From: Rotaria sp. Silwood1
Lineage: Eukaryota; Rotifera; Eurotatoria; Philodinida; Philodinidae
Length of the DNA: 64,000 nucleotides
Reading direction: 5' to 3'
Assembly (NCBI GenBank): GCA_905250075.1
Contig: CAJNOP010000018.1
Coordinates: forward strand, 2,166,569 to 2,230,568
Each line of letters begins with the position of its first letter. Within the stretch, counting starts at the first letter, position 1. Made by a program: the position numbers and the translations under genes. A model generated the notes under the pieces. The model saw only the letters and a list, made by a program, of their open reading frames with translations. It was not told the origin of the DNA and did no database searches. This document shows positions 12,166 through 23,569 of this stretch, piece after piece.

Positions 12166-14738
12166 TCAAACGACCGCAGATGCTTCAGTGTTTTTCTTTT
12201 TTTCAGTTCTAGCTGGTTTCAAAGGAATATCGGTAACAGCAGTAGTAGTGGTTTTAGCAGGTCTGGTAACAGGATTCGCGTGTACTTTCTGTTTAGGTTT
12301 GCGTATTTTGAAATAATAAATAAAACCAACAAGAATACCGAGCACAAATGGAATACCAAGACCCAACGAGAGACCGAGAATTAAACCTAAATCTTGCTCA
12401 GCTAAATTAAAAAAGAGAATGGTGAAAAATGATATGAAACCACTTATTTATTTACTTGATGCAGTAATTGACGGTGGTGTTGTTGTTGTTGTTGTTGCTG
12501 TCGAAGTCGGTATCATAGTAGTTTCCTTCGATGGAGTTGTCGTCGAACCAGCCAATAAATAATTGACATCTAAATCAAAGTGGATTTACAATTTTATTGA
12601 AAACTCTTTTCTTCATTTCACTTACATGAACAATTATAATCATATATTTCTATATTATCTAATGCAAAATAAATCGTTTGATTCAATATTGATTGTTCTG
12701 TTTCAGTTCCGTTATCAATACGAAAAGAAAAAGCTAACTAAAAATTCAACATTTTTATTTCTTAATGAATTTTTCTAAAAAAAAAATCATGTCTTACTGT
12801 ATAATTAGAAAATGTTGAATTAAATGTGACATCGTGAAATTGCCATTTATTTTCTATTGTATCATTTCTTGTAAGATTCGTAATTAAACGTTCATTGTCA
12901 CTTTCATCATCAGATCTTATCCACACTTGAATCTGCTGGCCCCAATCTTGTCCTTCATCAAAAGTAAAATAATAATAAAATCGAAGACATTGTTCTCCAA
13001 TTGAATCTCTTAGAATAAGGTTAGTATTGATTGATTCATTGATTGTCTTCAATGGTTCTGATGAATTAAGTGATACTAGACCATATAAACCTATAAAAAA
13101 CATTAAATTTTACAGGATATGAAACTTGCTTTATATAGAAAAGATGAAATTTTTCATAATAGATTTTCTTTAATTTTATTTCAACTATCAGCATTTAATT
13201 AAATTTGCAATATTTATAGCACTATAAAACTGTAACAAGAAATATCCAGTACAAACTCGTTTAGAAAAACAAAATTCCATTTCGTAATAAGAACACTTTT
13301 TTTTCAATAGTCAATCATCATGGAGAAAGTTTTACCTAATTGACATGTTGCTGTCTGTCCATTCTCTGTTTTACATTGATTATTATAACAAAAGTTCATA
13401 TCCCATGTACTGATATTCATACTACCATTCAATGGTAATCGATAAGGTAGTTTGCATTTTTCATTGTTATTTGTTGGAAGGGCTGTAATAATCATCAATA
13501 TATTTATGAAATTAGAGTTCAGAATGAATATGAAACTTACTAATAGATGTAACATCCGAAGTTGGTGCTTTAGGACGTTCTAAGCTATCAGAAGACCCAG
13601 TAGGATTAAATTCATTACCACTAGTTCGTTTCAGTTGATCATTTTCAAAACATGGTGTGGAATCGAAATTACATTGAAATAGTGCAACGAAAGGACGTTC
13701 TGTAATTATAGTCGTAGATATCATCGCTGTTACACTTGACTAGAAATATAATTCTAGATTTGTAGATTAATCTTTCCTGAGTCTTTCGTAAAAATGTTTT
13801 TTTTTTCTCGTTATTTTATGTTTCTAATGGCTGATAAACGTCATGTGTACATTTTTTATTTTTTAATGAATCACACGACTCGAGACATTTAAAATTCTAA
13901 CAGTTACAGGTGGAATAATATAAATCACACTCATGTCAAGAATATATACGAAGTATATCGACTAACTATACCTCTTCATTTGTTTGTACTTCAAGTCCTG
14001 TTGTTGCGACACTTTCAACAGTCGAAGTTTCTGTTGCTGGTAACCATGGTGTAGTTGTAGCTGTAGTCGGAGCTGCAGTTATAGTTGTAGGTATAATTGT
14101 AGTTGTCATACTAAAAGTAAAGAACTGCTGAATATGTGATATATATATATATTTGGTAACTTATCATCGGTGCGGTACCAAGATCATACGAAAAAAACAA
14201 CGAAGGACATTCTTCAATTTTTTTTTCAACTCAAAAGTTGACGCACTATAAAATTTTGTGTATGGTCTTCAAATTATTTAGTCTATTCCTTCGAAATCTT
14301 TTTACAGATAATCATATTCATTATGAACTTTTAAGAAGACCATAGATAAATATTATTTTCTATTTTAAAAAATTTAATGTTTCTGTCAATGACAAAGACA
14401 TTTTGTTTTATTTTAGTATATAATTATATACACATATACTATTCTCCTATCGACAGTGATGAAGCCAGAATTTTGGGCTATGGACGATTCAAAAGTCCGC
14501 ATTTTACTGACCTCATTGTTTCTGCTGTTGATGAAAGTGCATCCTTTGTTTTAGAAAATAAACATAGTGTATTAATTAAACTGTATTAAAGGATACATAC
14601 TGTGGTGAAATCAGTTTCTTGACTGTGAATATAATGGATGATGAGTAGTCCAGTAACGAAAATAATTACTACAATAATATAAACAACTCGAATAGTGAGT
14701 AATAATACAAGAAATTATATCATACCAAATTTAAACAT
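12166..14738 (-). CDS. MAM-domain single-pass membrane protein (paralog 2)
   Basis: Minus-strand exons: 14726-14738 (ATG at 14738), 14601-14668, 13972-14110, 13541-13739, 13336-13482, 12798-13090, 12626-12737, 12456-12569 and 12166-12401. Signal peptide MFKFVIIFVTGLLIIHYIHS is split by the first intron after 13 coding bases. Then come a Thr-rich segment, a CNFDSTPCFEND segment (an LDL-A/MAM-like start), a Cys-rich linker and the MAM core, with YFALDNIEIYDYNC near its end. A TTTTTT-rich stalk, one membrane helix and a Lys/Arg-rich tail complete it. The phase between the second and third exons is off by two bases, so a tiny exon is missing from this model. From about 12548 to 13800 the exons and introns are nearly identical to paralog 3, while the stalk, helix and tail exons are not. 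Confidence 0.75.
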
Positions 14739-16980
14739 CGTGTATGTTAGCGAGACAAATAAAATTGTAATGTCTTTTAAATAGCGATATTCTACTCATC
14801 AACAAGTATATGAATATACGTTGCTAAGACAATAATCATGGTAATTATAAACATGATATATGACTTTTTGCTGACGAATATTTCATAAACAGAAAGAATA
14901 GGATCAAAACAGCCGTATCCATAACAGAAGCTATAAGATTCTATATCTTGATTCTATGTTTAATAAAACACGCATCCCATCACTATGTGTCGTCAGGACA
15001 ACAATCAACATTAAAAATAATAAAATGCATGAATCGTAATGTACTACGGGAATTTTATATAGAGCGTAAGAGAACCAATAATGATGTCATTATGTAGGAA
15101 GAAGATAACATATGCGTTCTGTATTTATTTTAAATCAACGAGTAGCTAATGTTTTATCTTTGTTTCATTGTCTTTTCTGTTATCGAATAACAGAGATGTG
15201 GGCAAATGAATGTTAACTTGTCGAACAAGAGAAGAATAAATATATTATGACGATAATAGTCTGAATTTTGCTTTTTTCCAACTACTGACGTCAAAATCAT
15301 TTATTGTTGATAGTAGACTTATCATAATTCTACTATGTTTATGATAACAACTAACTTGCATATAATGTATCAATATGTGTCATATTCAAACTTTCATAGA
15401 TAAATTTCACAATTGTTTCAAGTTTATTATTTCATGAACTGGTATTTACGAATCATTGGTGACTGTGATTTAAATATCAAAGATTTATTTTTTTTTAACT
15501 ATGATCCGAAAATATATTGAAAGGCTTTAATCTTTCTAAATTTCAACATGAAAGATCATTTTTGTGTCGTAAATGTGTTGATATGATATTTCTCTCACAT
15601 ATATAATGATTTCAATAAACTGAAATTTATCAGAGAATATATTCAAACATTTCACATTGCTTTTATATTGATAAAATTTTTACATTTTTTATCGGTGTTC
15701 ATAGAATAAAAATGACATTAGAAATATATTGTTCACTTCGAAAGAACAAACTGCATTAAAGTCTCTCTATCATTGAAAATCTTTGAATTTTTCAAAAGTA
15801 TTCACTTTAGAGATGTGATGAATGTTTCAAAGATAATGTTGTTTTCGAAGAAGTTTCAAGGTAAGAGCTGGGAGTATATAGGTGAGACTGTTGAGTAGAC
15901 GCAAGAAAAAATGAAACGGATAAACCGTGACCATTTTGATTGTCTTTGATCAATGAAATCTGTCGTTTCAGAGTCAACGCTCGTCGATTATACGTGATGG
16001 CCTCTTTCTTTTAATAATCTTAGCGAAATGGCACAAATATTTTAATGCACTAGCATATACACTCGTCTCATCTATTCAACACAAAGCAAGTATTCTTTCT
16101 TTATGAACGATAAAAGCGTGAAATAAGATAATTGGCAACGTAATTAATTAAAATACTAACGAACGTCCCAAGAGAAATTATACTAAATCTCAGTGCATTT
16201 TTCTCTCTTTTCTTCAAACATAAAAAAAATATTTCATGTTATGCCTGAAGACAGAGAATTGCAAACTCTATAAATCTATTAACTTTAATTCTCAAACAAT
16301 TTGGTCTAATCGACGCAAAATTTAGAAGAATATCTACTTAGTCGTTCAACTGTGATAGTCAAAAAAAAACAATAAAACTGATGATCATTTTATTATATAA
16401 GGATTTCGACAAATTTTCAACTATCTCACGAAATTTCCTCTTAAAATTCTGCAACTCGAAATGCATTATCAGAAATTTTGAGGTAGAAAGAGAACGAAAG
16501 CATTAAAAAAGTCCTTTTTCTGCTCGACCTAGACCACCGTTCTTTTCTAATTCAAAACAGCCTAAATATTTTCACAATTAATTTTAATCTTTCCACCATT
16601 TTCTTCAAAATTAAATTCTACATACGATAGCATAATAATAAATCTATCGTAGTGCAAGTCTGCCTTTTGAAAGCATAGTTTGCAAAAGTGCAATCAAAAA
16701 TATCGAGTTGTCCATTTAAAGTAGTTTTTTCCGTGAACACCAGTTATCAACTATAATGAAGAAAGGCTTTACAAAACTCAATAAGTGTCAGTAGAGAATA
16801 GGAAATCGCAATTGAATGATGGGGTAGACATAAATCTTCTCAATTTGACGGCAACAATGTTAAACTTGTTTGAAAAACGAAGTCGACAGTGTGAACTTCT
16901 CTATCTTTTAATATACAAAGGTAAAATTTTGATACGTAGAGAATAAGAGCAAAAAGACATTAAAATATAGTGCTATTTAT
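14739..16980. other. Intergenic, no gene seen
   Basis: About 2.2 kb of AT-rich sequence without convincing frames, repeats or exon signals. Presumably includes the promoter of paralog 2. Confidence 0.45.
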
Positions 16981-17542
16981 TCTGGAACACGCGTTATTAT
17001 TGGTTATTATATTTTTTTCAAACGTCGTGAATTATCAGATGTTTATAAAATAAAAACTATTGATATTATGATGCCTATTGAGCTTGTTTTAGACAGTCAT
17101 AATAGGTATATTTTTTTCGTAATAATAATGAACATCGCCCTTTGGAAGTGAATTCTAAACTTGCTTGGTCAAAATTAGAATTCCGATCAAGGATGTCAAT
17201 GCGGATGCGACCACACCCTATTTGGCTAGTACGTCAGTTATTTTCCGATCTGTATGACTAGTCAAAAATCGTGCATGTAACATTACTCTATGTGGTCTAT
17301 AATCAATTGATTTTGCATAAGTAGAGTATTTTCGATGGTGGTTTATCATCGTATTCACGATATTCTAAATCATTAATATAAGATTGTGCATGTCTTGGAA
17401 ATGTACAATATGAATGATTATTCGTACACACAATTCAACTAAAATATGACACATTGTCTTCATTGGATATATCCACTAACATCAAATAAGGTGCATACAG
17501 ATGCTTAAGAGCAAAGATTAAATTATATTTTGGAAAAAAGTT

Positions 17543-17587
17543 GAGGATGTGAATGTGGCAACGAACAAAGAGAACACCCACACCCTA
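17543..17587. repeat. GT/AC hairpin inside a coding relic
   Basis: A G-rich arm (GAGGATGTGAATGTGG) is followed after a short loop by a C-rich arm (ACACCCACACCCTAAG). This is one member of a dispersed family of similar hairpins. It interrupts the minus-strand relic frame at this place. Confidence 0.5.
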
Positions 17588-17722
17588 AGATCGTTAGTAA
17601 CGATCAGATTGGGTGCTATCCAACATTGAATAACAGGCAGATCAAATTCATTTTGAATAAAATGCTTCATAGGGTCTATGTGAAACGCATCGACATCCAA
17701 GGATTTATTCTTCATTAATTAA

Positions 17723-17810
17723 GGTGTGGGTGTTAGGGTGAAGTATGGGTGTGGCTTTGGCTGTGGGTACAGGTTAAGAAAAGACCCCCCTCACCCCACA
17801 CACCCTATAT
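17723..17810. repeat. GT/AC hairpin
   Basis: GGTGTGGGTGTTAGGGTG and following TGTGGG-like units give way to CCCCTCACCCCACACACCC. The C-rich end continues CACCCTATATAAG, as in the half-copy near 25556. Confidence 0.55.
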
Positions 17811-18098
17811 AAGAAATATTCAAAATTAGATAATGTAAAAAAATACTTATTTATTTTAGAAACTGGAAACAGATACAACGCAAGGCCAAATAACTTTTCA
17901 GGACGTTAATGATGCTAGTAAAATGATCCATAGTAGTGATGCTGTTCAACATATTTAGGGCCATAAGTGATAATATTTTCAATCGGTAAGTTTCACTAAT
18001 TTTTTTCTACAAAAAATGTACGATTAAATGGAGATGCCATCTAATATCATGATGAAAATAGTGTCGTGCGCAAGGACGACTTTTCGCAACTATACCCA

Positions 18099-18162
18099 GG
18101 GCGGGTGTGAGATTAGCATGGATCTTCTCTTCATAGAAACATTACACTTACCCCACACCCTA
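18099..18162. repeat. GT/AC hairpin
   Basis: GGGCGGGTGTGAG is followed about 35 bases later by TTACCCCACACCCTAG, which can pair with it. Same arrangement, G-rich arm first, as the neighbouring copies. Confidence 0.5.
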
Positions 18163-18491
18163 GATAACCTATCTCTTTGTTCTCTTTCCACTGCTAAAAA
18201 CCGCAAGTCTCTAGCTTTTGTCAAATAAGAGTTATTAAACTTTCTTTCGTTTGCATTGCACTTGAAAATGAAGAATTGTCATTTCGTTACTGTAACCAGT
18301 GATTAATGTGAGTTACTTATCATGAAGGAAGTAACTGAAAGAAAAGAAAATGTGACAGTCCTAATCCAAATGATATCGCTTGGTTATTTTATTGAATCGA
18401 ACTAGAATAATCAACATATGTCAGAGCTATATATGGAGAAAAAGTATTTTAAAGTAGTGATCTAGCGCAAGTCTCTATATGTCCAAGTGGT

Positions 18492-19536
18492 TTATGCCAG
18501 TGCCAGAACCTTTTGCCATGATGCACGTGAAGTGATTCGATTCCACCAATCTTTGACATGTGGTCGTGATTCGAAGAAGTGGCCTTCTTTAAGTCCAACT
18601 AGACGATTTCCATAGGATAAATGGAACAAGTCAGCCAAAGTGAAGTTCTATTGGCATAGAAAAAGATAGAAGTAAAGTATCCAAATATATAACAAATAGT
18701 TTCAACATAGTTTTCACTCAGGAATGTGCTGTTTCCTACGAAATCGATAATCTATTCCTTCATACACAAGAAGAGTTCGCAGAAATAACGGGCTATTTCC
18801 AAGATATTTACCAAAAAAAAATGAATTAATTATCGTACGGTTCCTGCTTTATTACAGGGAGAAAAGAATGAGTTACATACTTGCCCGGCCAAGTAGGGCT
18901 GCTTCGAGAGAATCTTCTCGTAAACGTCCAATTTGGCATTCAGTTGCTCTCTGTACCCTGCAATTTTGGCCTCATCTGGATCACCAAGGCCCTTCATACT
19001 ATTAAAAATACGAGATTTCATGTGAACCAAAATGAAAGTCAAGAGATCCTACCCTTTGAAGACACGCTCGAAGACAATGCCACTGACGTACGGATCATAG
19101 TAAGACAGTTCGATTGATGCAGCCTGTTCGAAAAGACCTATAGCTTTAACATCCTCGGTTGGCATCAGTTCAGTGCCTTTGCCCTTGTATTTTAACTCCA
19201 GGTAGCGACAGATTGCTCGTGATTCTACAAAAAAAATCTCATTAAAAGATTAGATTGTCGATGGCAAGAGAACTGACCGTAGATTTTGAATCCATCCTCG
19301 TCGATCAAGACAGGCACGACACCGAACGGTTGCTTTTCATCTAAATATTGTTGCGTCTAAATGACAAAGAATTGAAAGTCAAAGTTTCGTTGAGTTGCCG
19401 TTCGTTCACGTACTTTCTGTTCGCCGGCTGCTAAATTCACGTTGATAAGCTCGTACGGAAGACCCTTTTCTATGAGAGTAGTAAGAACACGTTGAGAACA
19501 GGTTGATGTCGGCGTTCCGTATAGTTTAATAGGCAT
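18492..19536 (-). CDS. Glutathione S-transferase, phi-like
   Basis: Five minus-strand exons (19414-19536, 19278-19356, 19053-19224, 18881-18998, 18492-18647) with GT-AG introns in consistent phase encode 215 residues, the normal length for a soluble GST. The thioredoxin-like N-terminal domain starts [17 protein letters not shown], where the Ser/Thr cluster near residues 9-14 should supply the catalytic Ser. Glutathione-binding landmarks include [12 protein letters not shown] and the ESRAICRYL helix. The all-alpha C-terminal domain ends with FTLADLFHL, a typical GST N-capping/hydrophobic-staple region. It would conjugate glutathione to electrophiles in the cytosol. [18 protein letters not shown] and the overall pattern resemble the phi class of plants and fungi more than animal classes, so horizontal acquisition is possible, but a tree is needed. 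Confidence 0.88.
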
Positions 19537-20430
19537 CTTGCTTCTGATATGGGTGAGGATGTGATGTGATCTCAAAAACCACGACTATAGTCAATGCAAG
19601 TATGCATGCACGAATATAGCTTGTATTTATTTGAAAAGAGCTCTTATCAAGTCTGTGACTTTTTTTTGAGGTCGATTATCGCTTTCAGTATATATGATGA
19701 CGAACTTTAAAAAAAAAAAGAGAAAGCACAAATAATGGGTTGTCGTAAAAAAAAAGAAGGACAAGAAAAAAAAGAGAGAACACACACAATTCGTAATGAT
19801 GACTTAACTCCGCTATATTATCTTTCGTTGATATTTCGTGACGGTAGACAATGTTTGACGTTCTCTTGTTGGAGATTTTTTCTCGGAATTCAGAGCAAAA
19901 TAAAAAGAGAGTGCACCTATTTCACCAAACAAATGTATCATGCGACAGTGGTGTGAACGATGTAGGGTCTCCCAGGGAGAATGATCAATGCTCTATTTCT
20001 CTCGAGAGCTTGTTTATCATGTTTAGGGTATGGATGAGAGTGTAGATATTATATGACTCCATTCTACCCGCACACCTTTCCCCATCATCATAATACATGT
20101 TTACAATTCTCATAATTCATCGTTTTCTCCATATATTTAGTAATGCCATCAGAATGCTCAATCATGATCGAATCAATTTTCATTTCTTTGCTTTGTATAA
20201 ATATTTTAAAACATTGAGTTTTTATTAATATCCGCTAAGTATGAGATCATACCTAACATCAGACTCAATTGATCGTACTTGATTAGAACATTATTGAATA
20301 TTATACCAATTCATCAGAGCAATATTTTAAAAAAAGAACATTTCAGCATATCGTTACTTATTATTCTACTTAAGATTAGACTAATTTTATTTTGCTGTTA
20401 CATAATTTAGGTGAATGTACGACATTATAA
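19537..20430. other. Intergenic, includes a weak GT/AC hairpin
   Basis: Presumed GST promoter side. An A/G-rich run lies at 19700-19790. A weak hairpin of the GT/AC type lies at 20024-20083 (TTTAGGGTATGGATG, then CTACCCGCACACC). No gene. Confidence 0.4.
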
Positions 20431-21016
20431 GAACTTCCTAACGAATTATTTTTTGTATAGATTCATTTTCATCGATATTCAACACTTATATAGTGCTTTT
20501 TGAGAACTCAATTCAAGACTAAACACTGTTCTTCAACTCTGTCAAAATCTACGTCTAACTTTAGATGTGAAACTTGATTCATTGTTGATGAAATTATATG
20601 CTCCTTACGTAAATCGATTGATAATGTAGACGTCTATCGACTGTAATTTTAGTTCCTTTTCTAATTTACATATGCTAATATCATGTAATCCGAATTCAAA
20701 CCATCTGACACAAACTCACTCTAAAATTCTTCCTAATCTAACTCATTTATCTTTTTTGTTAGGATCTAAATACATTCGACCACAAAAATTAATTTCCGAT
20801 GCGTTCTTCGATCACTTTGGATTTCTTCATCATGTTAATTCGGACTACATCGATGAGTTCACTTGCAGTTTATGGACTATATCTCCTTCCCTTCAGTATG
20901 TGTCGATCTTTTCTGTTAGACCACTAGTTATTTCAGTCATTCTTACTTCATCTCCCAATATTCATCATCTTCAAGTTTATGTTTTGTATAAAAATAATGA
21001 TATTATCATATCATCT
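20431..21016 (+). pseudogene. F-box/LRR-like protein, decayed
   Basis: The relic opens with ELPNELFFV, the usual F-box start. After a one-base-type frameshift it continues IDIQHLYSAF, an in-frame TGA, ELNSRLNTVLQL, a second in-frame stop (TAG near 20627), then an LRR-like stretch with ILPNLTHLSFL and SLQYVSIFSV. This order (F-box, HLYxAF, LNSRLN, then repeats of PNLxxLxL type) is the layout of a large F-box family I associate with bdelloid rotifers. F-box proteins normally recruit substrates to SCF ubiquitin ligases. Two stops and a frameshift make this copy non-functional, and its 3' part is cut off by the hairpin at 21018. Confidence 0.6.
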
Positions 21017-21017
21017 C

Positions 21018-21209
21018 GGGGTGTGAGTATGGACGTAGGTATGTGTGGGAGTGTGGAAGTCAGTGAATGTGGTTACCTTACTCAAATACACTTATAAGCA
21101 CGCTCTACACCGACTCACATCCACATCCACATTCACGCCCACAACCACACCCATATCCACATCTACACTCATATCCACGCCCCACACCCCACGCCTCACT
21201 CACACCCTC
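21018..21209. repeat. GT/AC hairpin with degenerate telomere-like hexamers
   Basis: A G-rich arm (21018 to about 21075, e.g. GGGGTGTGAGTATGG) faces a longer C-rich arm (about 21113-21209). The C-rich arm steps through six-base units such as CCACAT, CCACAT, TCACGC, CCACAA, CCACAC, CCATAT. These are one or two changes from CCCACA, the C-strand of the bdelloid telomere unit TGTGGG. It is the longest member of the family in the window and truncates the F-box relic. Confidence 0.6.
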
Positions 21210-23165
21210 AAAATTACTCGGAAAAAGATATCATAACAGTGGCAACATTTTCAAGGATTTTGTCGAAATAAAGAACAATTTCTGATTTTCACTAATTACG
21301 CTCATCTATAAATCGAATTATGCAAAATTTCTTTTTCACATTTTACTTGATTACAAATTCTAGATGTAGAAATGGGATTGAAGTTCAAGTGGTATTTCAA
21401 TATCGAAAGTATAATTTGAAACGGAGTTGAAGTGAAACATACTTAGAGCAGCCTTTCAATACTTCAAATGGTTGTCTTTTATCGATAGTTACATCATCAT
21501 AATATTATTTTTTATGCTGGCTTATCATGCTCTCAATCCCTCTCTTTACTTTTTTTCTTTCTCGCTTACGTAAGCATGTTTGAAAATATCATGTATTTAT
21601 AAAAATAGCTACGCTCAAAAGTTGCTAATTTTCTTTTATAACTTGAACTGTCTATTATTTTAATTTTTGCATTCCAAATGTACCTCTATCTGAATGTATT
21701 CTGTGAGAACTTCTGAGAATGACAACAAAGCATAATTTAAAAAAATTCGCAGCAAGCTAATTATGTCCTTAATGACCGCTTCTGACGTCAAGTAACTGCT
21801 GTCATACGTTTCTGCATACCGTTTTCATTTCAATTCAATACGCATATAAGCTCCCACACAAATGCATTATTCAAAAAGACACAATCAAAATCTACTATAA
21901 TATAAATATTACCGATGACGCATAGTGACAACTAACAAAATATCGCAGTAAGAAAATATTTCAGCAAAACATGATTCAAACGGACATACATTCAAATAAA
22001 AGTACCTATATGAATATATGGATAGATGAATCATGATTTATTTAAATTGTAAATTGCAAACTTCAACTGCTGAACTAGAGTATTACAGGCAATTTCTTCG
22101 TCGTAAGCTGCTAAATGTTAGACACAATTCCAAATAAAGATGTGTACAGAGAACACAAAACTCCAAACCCCTCAACCTTCATTTTACTTCATGTTACAAT
22201 TAGTTTCTCAATAAGAACAAATCTTCAATTATATCTAATATTTGAGATTACCGATACATCAAATACAGGCATCGACCTAAGTGTGATTCAGGTAGCATAA
22301 TTCATAAATCATCCGACTATTCGTTCCTTTCAATCACCGAATGCATACAACCATCGCTACTAACATGGCCTAATGAATTGTATTCACAGTAAATATACTC
22401 GAAACTTTTGATAACGAATTCAAATAGATCGCATTCGAAACAATAGGATGACCGTTATTCGCTCTTCATTTCGTCCATTTTCTCATTTGTATTTTTTAAC
22501 ACAGGTATTTGCCACACTAGATCTTTAACTCAATCAAATTGGAGACAAAGAGGCACAACATTTGGCTGATGCATGACTGAATAACGTAGGAATCCTTTCT
22601 AAATTTGATGTTATGTTTCGACATCCATATGTCTAGAAGAAGTGATTAAGTAAATGGCTTTGTTGAGGCTTTTATGTAGTTGTGTGAGAGCAGTACTAAA
22701 GTTGATTGTTTGGGCAAAAAGAGATGGATTAGTTTTTTGCCAGAGTAGGCAAAGATTTCCATGTATGCAGCTGCGTTTCAAGTTGTTTTAATTGTTTCCT
22801 GAACAATTCCCACGTGAGTTAAGTCAAGCTGTTGAAACGTTCAAAATTTTTCGTGTTTTAGGGGAAGGACAGTAAAGGTTTTAAATCGTGGTACTGTAAG
22901 AGAAGTATATTTGACAAATATATATTCTCAGATTGCTGATTGCATGTGAAGTGTGCGATGAAAGAACTGAAAAATTTTGTATCGATAACTTATACCGTGA
23001 CTATTCCTCTTTTACTATCCTTTACTTTAAAGAAGAGTATGTTATCTATAGAGTGTGTTTACTGTTAATGACTACTTAAAATTAGCATGTTTATCAAGCA
23101 GTGAACTGAAGTACAGTTGCCGACAGCACTGAGTTTAGAATTAATTATTCCTCTGTAGTATAAGT
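21210..23165. other. Intergenic, no gene seen
   Basis: Ordinary AT-rich sequence. A plus-strand ORF at 22115-22300 and others lack any motif. Confidence 0.4.
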
Positions 23166-23318
23166 CTAGTAGTTGCCATTGAAATTATTGAGAAAACTCA
23201 TTACGAAAAGTATCTCTTCTATGACCGGCTGTACAATGTTCACTGACAGGAATGTTTTGTCAAATAAGTCAGCGAAATCAATATCAAGTTGTGATAATAA
23301 CAGTATGGTTTCCGATTT
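23166..23318 (-). pseudogene. Unassigned coding-like relic
   Basis: A minus-strand frame reading ETILLLSQLDIDFADLFDKT and onwards to a stop at 23166 looks protein-like. It begins directly at the edge of the GT/AC hairpin at 23320, as the F-box relic ends at another hairpin. I cannot name the family. Confidence 0.2.
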
Positions 23319-23319
23319 A

Positions 23320-23400
23320 GGTATGGGTGTGTGAGGTTTCGATGTAGGTGTATGTTTAACTCGTAGATAAGATCTGCACCTACCCACATCCACACACTCA
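23320..23400. repeat. GT/AC hairpin
   Basis: G-rich arm GGTATGGGTGTGTGAGG plus GATGTAGGTGTATG, then C-rich arm CACCTACCCACATCCACAC. Same G-arm-first layout as the other copies. Confidence 0.5.
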
Positions 23401-23569
23401 ACACAAAGGACGTTAAATACTACATTTACTGTTATATTATCTGTACAACAATTTATCTAAAAGTGTTTGTTGGACATCATACTTTACATATAGGTATTCT
23501 GAAACATGCATGAAATCGTTTACTATTTTCTAAATCATTGCCAAAAAAGTTGTCCTAATAGATCGATGT

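Larger units (their letters stand above)
16983..17942. pseudogene. Scattered coding-like relics, unassigned
   Basis: Several short protein-like frames lie here without forming a gene. On the plus strand, about 17015-17260 contains TIDIMMPIELVLDSHNR and HRPLEVNSKLAWSKLEF before a stop. A plus frame ending at 17958 after a TTTTAG acceptor-like site contains DVNDASKMIHSSDAVQHI. On the minus strand, 17715-17620 carries LDVDAFHIDPMKHFIQNEF, about 17530-17450 carries ALKHLYAPYLMLVDISNED, and about 17405-17290 carries HAQSYINDLEYREYDDKP. GT/AC hairpins interrupt them. I do not recognise the family, and the two strands may be remains of two different genes. Confidence 0.3.

Noticed and set aside
14377..14589. 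Plus-strand ORF containing DSDEARILGYGRF
   Set aside because: Lies antisense in an intron of the MAM gene, starts in low-complexity sequence and matches nothing I recognise.
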